NCBI RefSeq assembly: GCF_900103325.1
Contig: NZ_FMXM01000007.1
Span: 213,529-277,528 of the forward strand
Reading direction: 5' to 3'
DNA length: 64,000 nt
Origin: Mesorhizobium qingshengii
Lineage (GTDB): Bacteria > Pseudomonadota > Alphaproteobacteria > Rhizobiales > Rhizobiaceae
The notes beneath the pieces were generated by a model. That model was not told the origin of the DNA. It did no database searches and worked only from the letters and a program-made list of their open reading frames with translations. Both the position numbers and the translations under genes were made by a program. This document shows, in pieces, positions 61,990 to 64,000 of this stretch. How positions within the stretch are numbered: position 1 is the stretch's first letter; each line of letters opens with the position of its first letter.

Positions 61990-62838
61990 TCAGCCTCGCT
62001 TCAGGAATGCCCGCGCTGCGTAGAGGCCGATCGCCGCGGCGTTCGACACGTTGAGCGAACGGATCGCGCCCGGCATGTCGAGCCGCGCCAAGGTCGTCAC
62101 CGTCTCGCGCGTCTTCTGGCGCAGGCCCTTGCCCTCGGCGCCCAGCACCAGGGCGATCTTTTCTCCGGCAAAGCTCCTTTCGAGTTCCGCTGGGCCATCC
62201 GAATCAAGCCCGATGGTGCGGAAGCCGGCCTCGTGCAACTGGCCGAGCGCGTCCGCCAGGTTCTTCACCTCGATCTGGTCGATATGCTCCAGCGCACCAG
62301 AGGCGGATTTTGCCAGCACGCCCGATTCTTGTGGGCTGTGGCGAGCCGTGGTGATCAGCGCGCCAGCGCCGAAGGCGACCGCCGAGCGCAGGATGGCGCC
62401 GACATTGTGCGGATCGGTGACCTGGTCGAGCACCAGAACCAGCTTTGCGTCCCCAAGTGCATCAAGTCGCTTGGGCTTCAGCGGCTCTGCTTCGATCAGC
62501 ACGCCCTGATGCACGGCGTCCGAGCCGGTGATCTTGTCGATATCCCTGGGTTCGACCAGTTCCGCCTTGAAGGGCAGGGCGGCGAGATCGGCTATCTCCA
62601 GGCGCTCGGCCGCATTGCGCGTCACCAGCATCTTCCTGATCTTGCGGCGCGGATTGTCGAGTGCCGCCCGCACCGTGTGCAGGCCGTAGAGTCGTACCAG
62701 GCCGTCCGCGGCGTTTTCGCCCGGTGGCACGGGCTGGCGTGGCCGGAATGCCGGCGCGCCGCCGCTTTTCTCGTCGCGATAAGCGCGGCGCAGCTTGGCG
62801 TAGTGGGTGTCTTTGGGAGTGTTGATCTTGTTGCTCAT
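61990..62838 (-). CDS. rlmB: 23S rRNA (guanosine-2'-O-)-methyltransferase
   Basis: A 282-residue SpoU/TrmH-class methyltransferase with the knotted SAM-binding fold: LVLVLDQVTDPHNVGAILRSA, then ALVLGAEGKGLRQKTRE and IRSLNVSNAAAIGLYAAR. The N-terminal substrate-binding domain starts at VRLYGLHTVRAAL; the first 45 residues are a basic extension. RlmB methylates G2251 of 23S rRNA; the assignment to RlmB rather than another TrmH relative rests on the overall layout. Confidence 0.92.
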   Translation of the reverse strand: MSNKINTPKDTHYAKLRRAYRDEKSGGAPAFRPRQPVPPGENAADGLVRLYGLHTVRAALDNPRRKIRKMLVTRNAAERLEIADLAALPFKAELVEPRDIDKITGSDAVHQGVLIEAEPLKPKRLDALGDAKLVLVLDQVTDPHNVGAILRSAVAFGAGALITTARHSPQESGVLAKSASGALEHIDQIEVKNLADALGQLHEAGFRTIGLDSDGPAELERSFAGEKIALVLGAEGKGLRQKTRETVTTLARLDMPGAIRSLNVSNAAAIGLYAARAFLKRG

Positions 62839-63035
62839 GGCCGGCTTCTATAGCCGTCTCCTCCGACTAAGGATATGGCCCGTCGCCGCAGTCGGCGAAC
62901 AAGGTTGAAAAACCCTGGCTGCGCGGTTGACACCCACCAGCCTTGCCGCCATAAGGCGCTTCGCTGGTTTCGGAGAAGACACAACTCGGGTCCGGATTGG
63001 CGCGAATGCCTCGTTGCATGGCTCCGGCGGCAGAT

Positions 63036-63121
63036 TGGAGAGGTGCCCGAGTGGTTAAAGGGGACGGACTGTAAATCCGTTAGCTTAGCTTACGTTGGTT
63101 CGAATCCAACCCTCTCCACCA
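63036..63121 (+). tRNA. tRNA-Tyr (anticodon GTA)
   Basis: A type II tRNA with a long variable arm. The acceptor GGAGAGG pairs with CCTCTCC; the anticodon stem-loop GACGGACTGTAAATCCGT holds anticodon GTA; the variable arm is TAGCTTAGCTTACG; the T arm is TTGGTTCGAATCCAA; the 3' CCA is encoded. Reads UAU and UAC. Confidence 0.95.
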
Positions 63122-63263
63122 CTGCCGGCCCGGAAGCCCTGAAACGCGAGGCGGGTGTGGAAGCGGACGCTTGCCCCGGAAAGAAATCCCGAGGGGCGGA
63201 TCGACGGCGCTACCAGTCACCGTCTCCAGTCCGCGGCGCTCGCGCAAATCACCAGGTCCAGTC

Positions 63264-63911
63264 TCATTCACTCATGTCTTGAAGCGCGTCTTGCTTGACG
63301 ATTTCGATGCTGCGCAGGCTGGTGAGGCGGATCACGCCCTTGTCCTTCAGCCGGGTCAGCACGCGCGACACGGTCTCGATGGTGAGGCCGAGATAATCGC
63401 CGATGTCCATGCGCGACATCGGCAGCTCGATCGGCTGCAATCCACCCTGCCGCTCGGCCATGTCGAGGAGGAAGGCGGCGACGCGTTCGATGGCATTCTG
63501 GCGGCCGAGGACCAACAGGTGTTCCTGCGCCCTGGTCAGCCCTTTGAGCGCCAGCGGCAGCAACTGACGGGAGATGTCCGCCCCCGTGGCGAAGCGGAAG
63601 ACGCGGATGCCGGTGGCGTTGATTGCCTCGGCGAAGAAATGATGCGTGCTGTCGGCCTCGAAGCCGAATGTTTCTCCGGCCAGGTGAAAGGCGCTGATCT
63701 GGCGACGGCCATCGGCCAGCAGGCGGTAGATGCGGACGGCGCCGAACTCGACCTGGTAGAAGGGCCCGGCCTTCTCGCCCTGGGCATAGATTTCCGCGCC
63801 GGCGGGAAAGAAGCTGAGCGGTTGCAGCAATGCGGGCTCGAAAGCCTCTGGCAGGGCAGGCTGGGGGGACCGTGACGGCAGTGCAATTCTCGAGGTCGTG
63901 TAGGTGTGCAT
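63264..63911 (-). CDS. Crp/Fnr-family regulator (FixK/FnrN-like)
   Basis: A 215-residue regulator with a cyclic-nucleotide-binding-type beta-roll (about residues 35-135, FFPAGAEIYAQGEKAGPFYQVEFG, cut here) and a C-terminal Crp-type helix-turn-helix (residues 155-200). The recognition helix reads LTIETVSRVLTRLKDKG, with the E..SR pattern of the FNR group, so an FNR-like box is the expected target. The N-terminus lacks the cysteine cluster of oxygen-sensing FNR, pointing to a FixK-like role. The start at MHTYTTSR has GGGAAAA upstream; 11 more codons are open. Confidence 0.9.
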   Translation of the reverse strand: MHTYTTSRIALPSRSPQPALPEAFEPALLQPLSFFPAGAEIYAQGEKAGPFYQVEFGAVRIYRLLADGRRQISAFHLAGETFGFEADSTHHFFAEAINATGIRVFRFATGADISRQLLPLALKGLTRAQEHLLVLGRQNAIERVAAFLLDMAERQGGLQPIELPMSRMDIGDYLGLTIETVSRVLTRLKDKGVIRLTSLRSIEIVKQDALQDMSE

Positions 63912-64000
63912 GGCTGTTTTCCCGGTTGATCCGCGACACAGCAATCGCGCGAATCCGTGGGTGGCGAAATTCGGTTATGTCCCTACGGGAAACTACCTAG

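Noticed and set aside
63920..63945. FNR-box-like half site TTGAT upstream of the Crp/Fnr gene
   Set aside because: The second half is GACAC, not ATCAA, so it does not form an FNR/FixK palindrome.
1..64000. CRISPR arrays, insertion sequences, prophage genes, rRNA operons
   Set aside because: None were seen: no regularly spaced repeats, transposase or integrase motifs, or rRNA sequence.

Overview
The window reads as a stretch of chromosome from an alphaproteobacterium of the Rhizobiales, most like Mesorhizobium or a close relative. This is inferred from the high GC content, from Rhizobiales-type families (DUF3126, a bacterial NDUFA12 homologue, DUF2155, BA14K, BTLCP transglutaminase, PAS_5) and from gene orders such as aroQ-accB-accC-aat. 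It is a densely packed housekeeping region. No phage, insertion sequence, integrase or CRISPR array was seen. Genes in order along the + axis alternate between short operons on both strands.

Layout. 1-6.6 kb: DUF192 tail, alpha/beta hydrolase, HD protein, cysE, DUF3126, two membrane proteins, gamma-carbonic anhydrase, ankyrin protein and a DUF2726 protein with an unclear start. 6.8-11.1 kb: BTLCP protease, double PilZ, PAS_5, a probable small RNA with an orphan terminator, rhomboid protease, CBS protein, YjhX-type protein. 11.4-19.6 kb: gatB, acetyltransferase, AIM24, LuxR regulator, VanZ-like, panB-panC, NDUFA12, DUF2155, NTF2-like. 19.6-24.9 kb: minus-strand aat, accC, accB, aroQ, a DsbA-like protein and an M48 protease. 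25-36 kb: aminotransferase, glutaminase, RNase E, then amidase, PBP1A and prfB. prfB has a complete programmed +1 frameshift site.

36-46 kb: two GFA-family proteins, exported proteins, an OmpA lipoprotein, a DEAD-box helicase, NAD kinase, and a small glycan group (nucleotide-sugar epimerase, UDP-galactopyranose mutase, putative glycosyltransferase). 46.2-49.2 kb: a 983-residue exported protein that joins a caspase-like domain lacking its cysteine to an apparently intact CHAT protease domain; I consider this the most interesting gene here. 49.3-54.6 kb: a TetR regulator diverges from a PotD-B-C-A-like ABC importer operon ending in a metallo-beta-lactamase-fold hydrolase, with two tandem palindromic operators between. 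54.7-57.2 kb: a gene fragment stopping at the 3' end of tRNA-Thr, small membrane and secreted peptides including two genes with duplicated leaders and a shared ECF-type promoter, a lipoprotein and a frameshifted membrane-protein gene. 57.2-61.9 kb: an IclR regulator divergent from gcl-hyi-glxR, which converts glyoxylate to glycerate through tartronate semialdehyde. The window ends with a 23S rRNA methyltransferase, tRNA-Tyr and a Crp/Fnr regulator.

Between genes there is a family of about 100-bp double-palindrome repeats (three copies). Each lies just after a stop codon and in the same orientation as the gene before it. One copy is flanked by a 13-bp direct duplication, which suggests that it moved.
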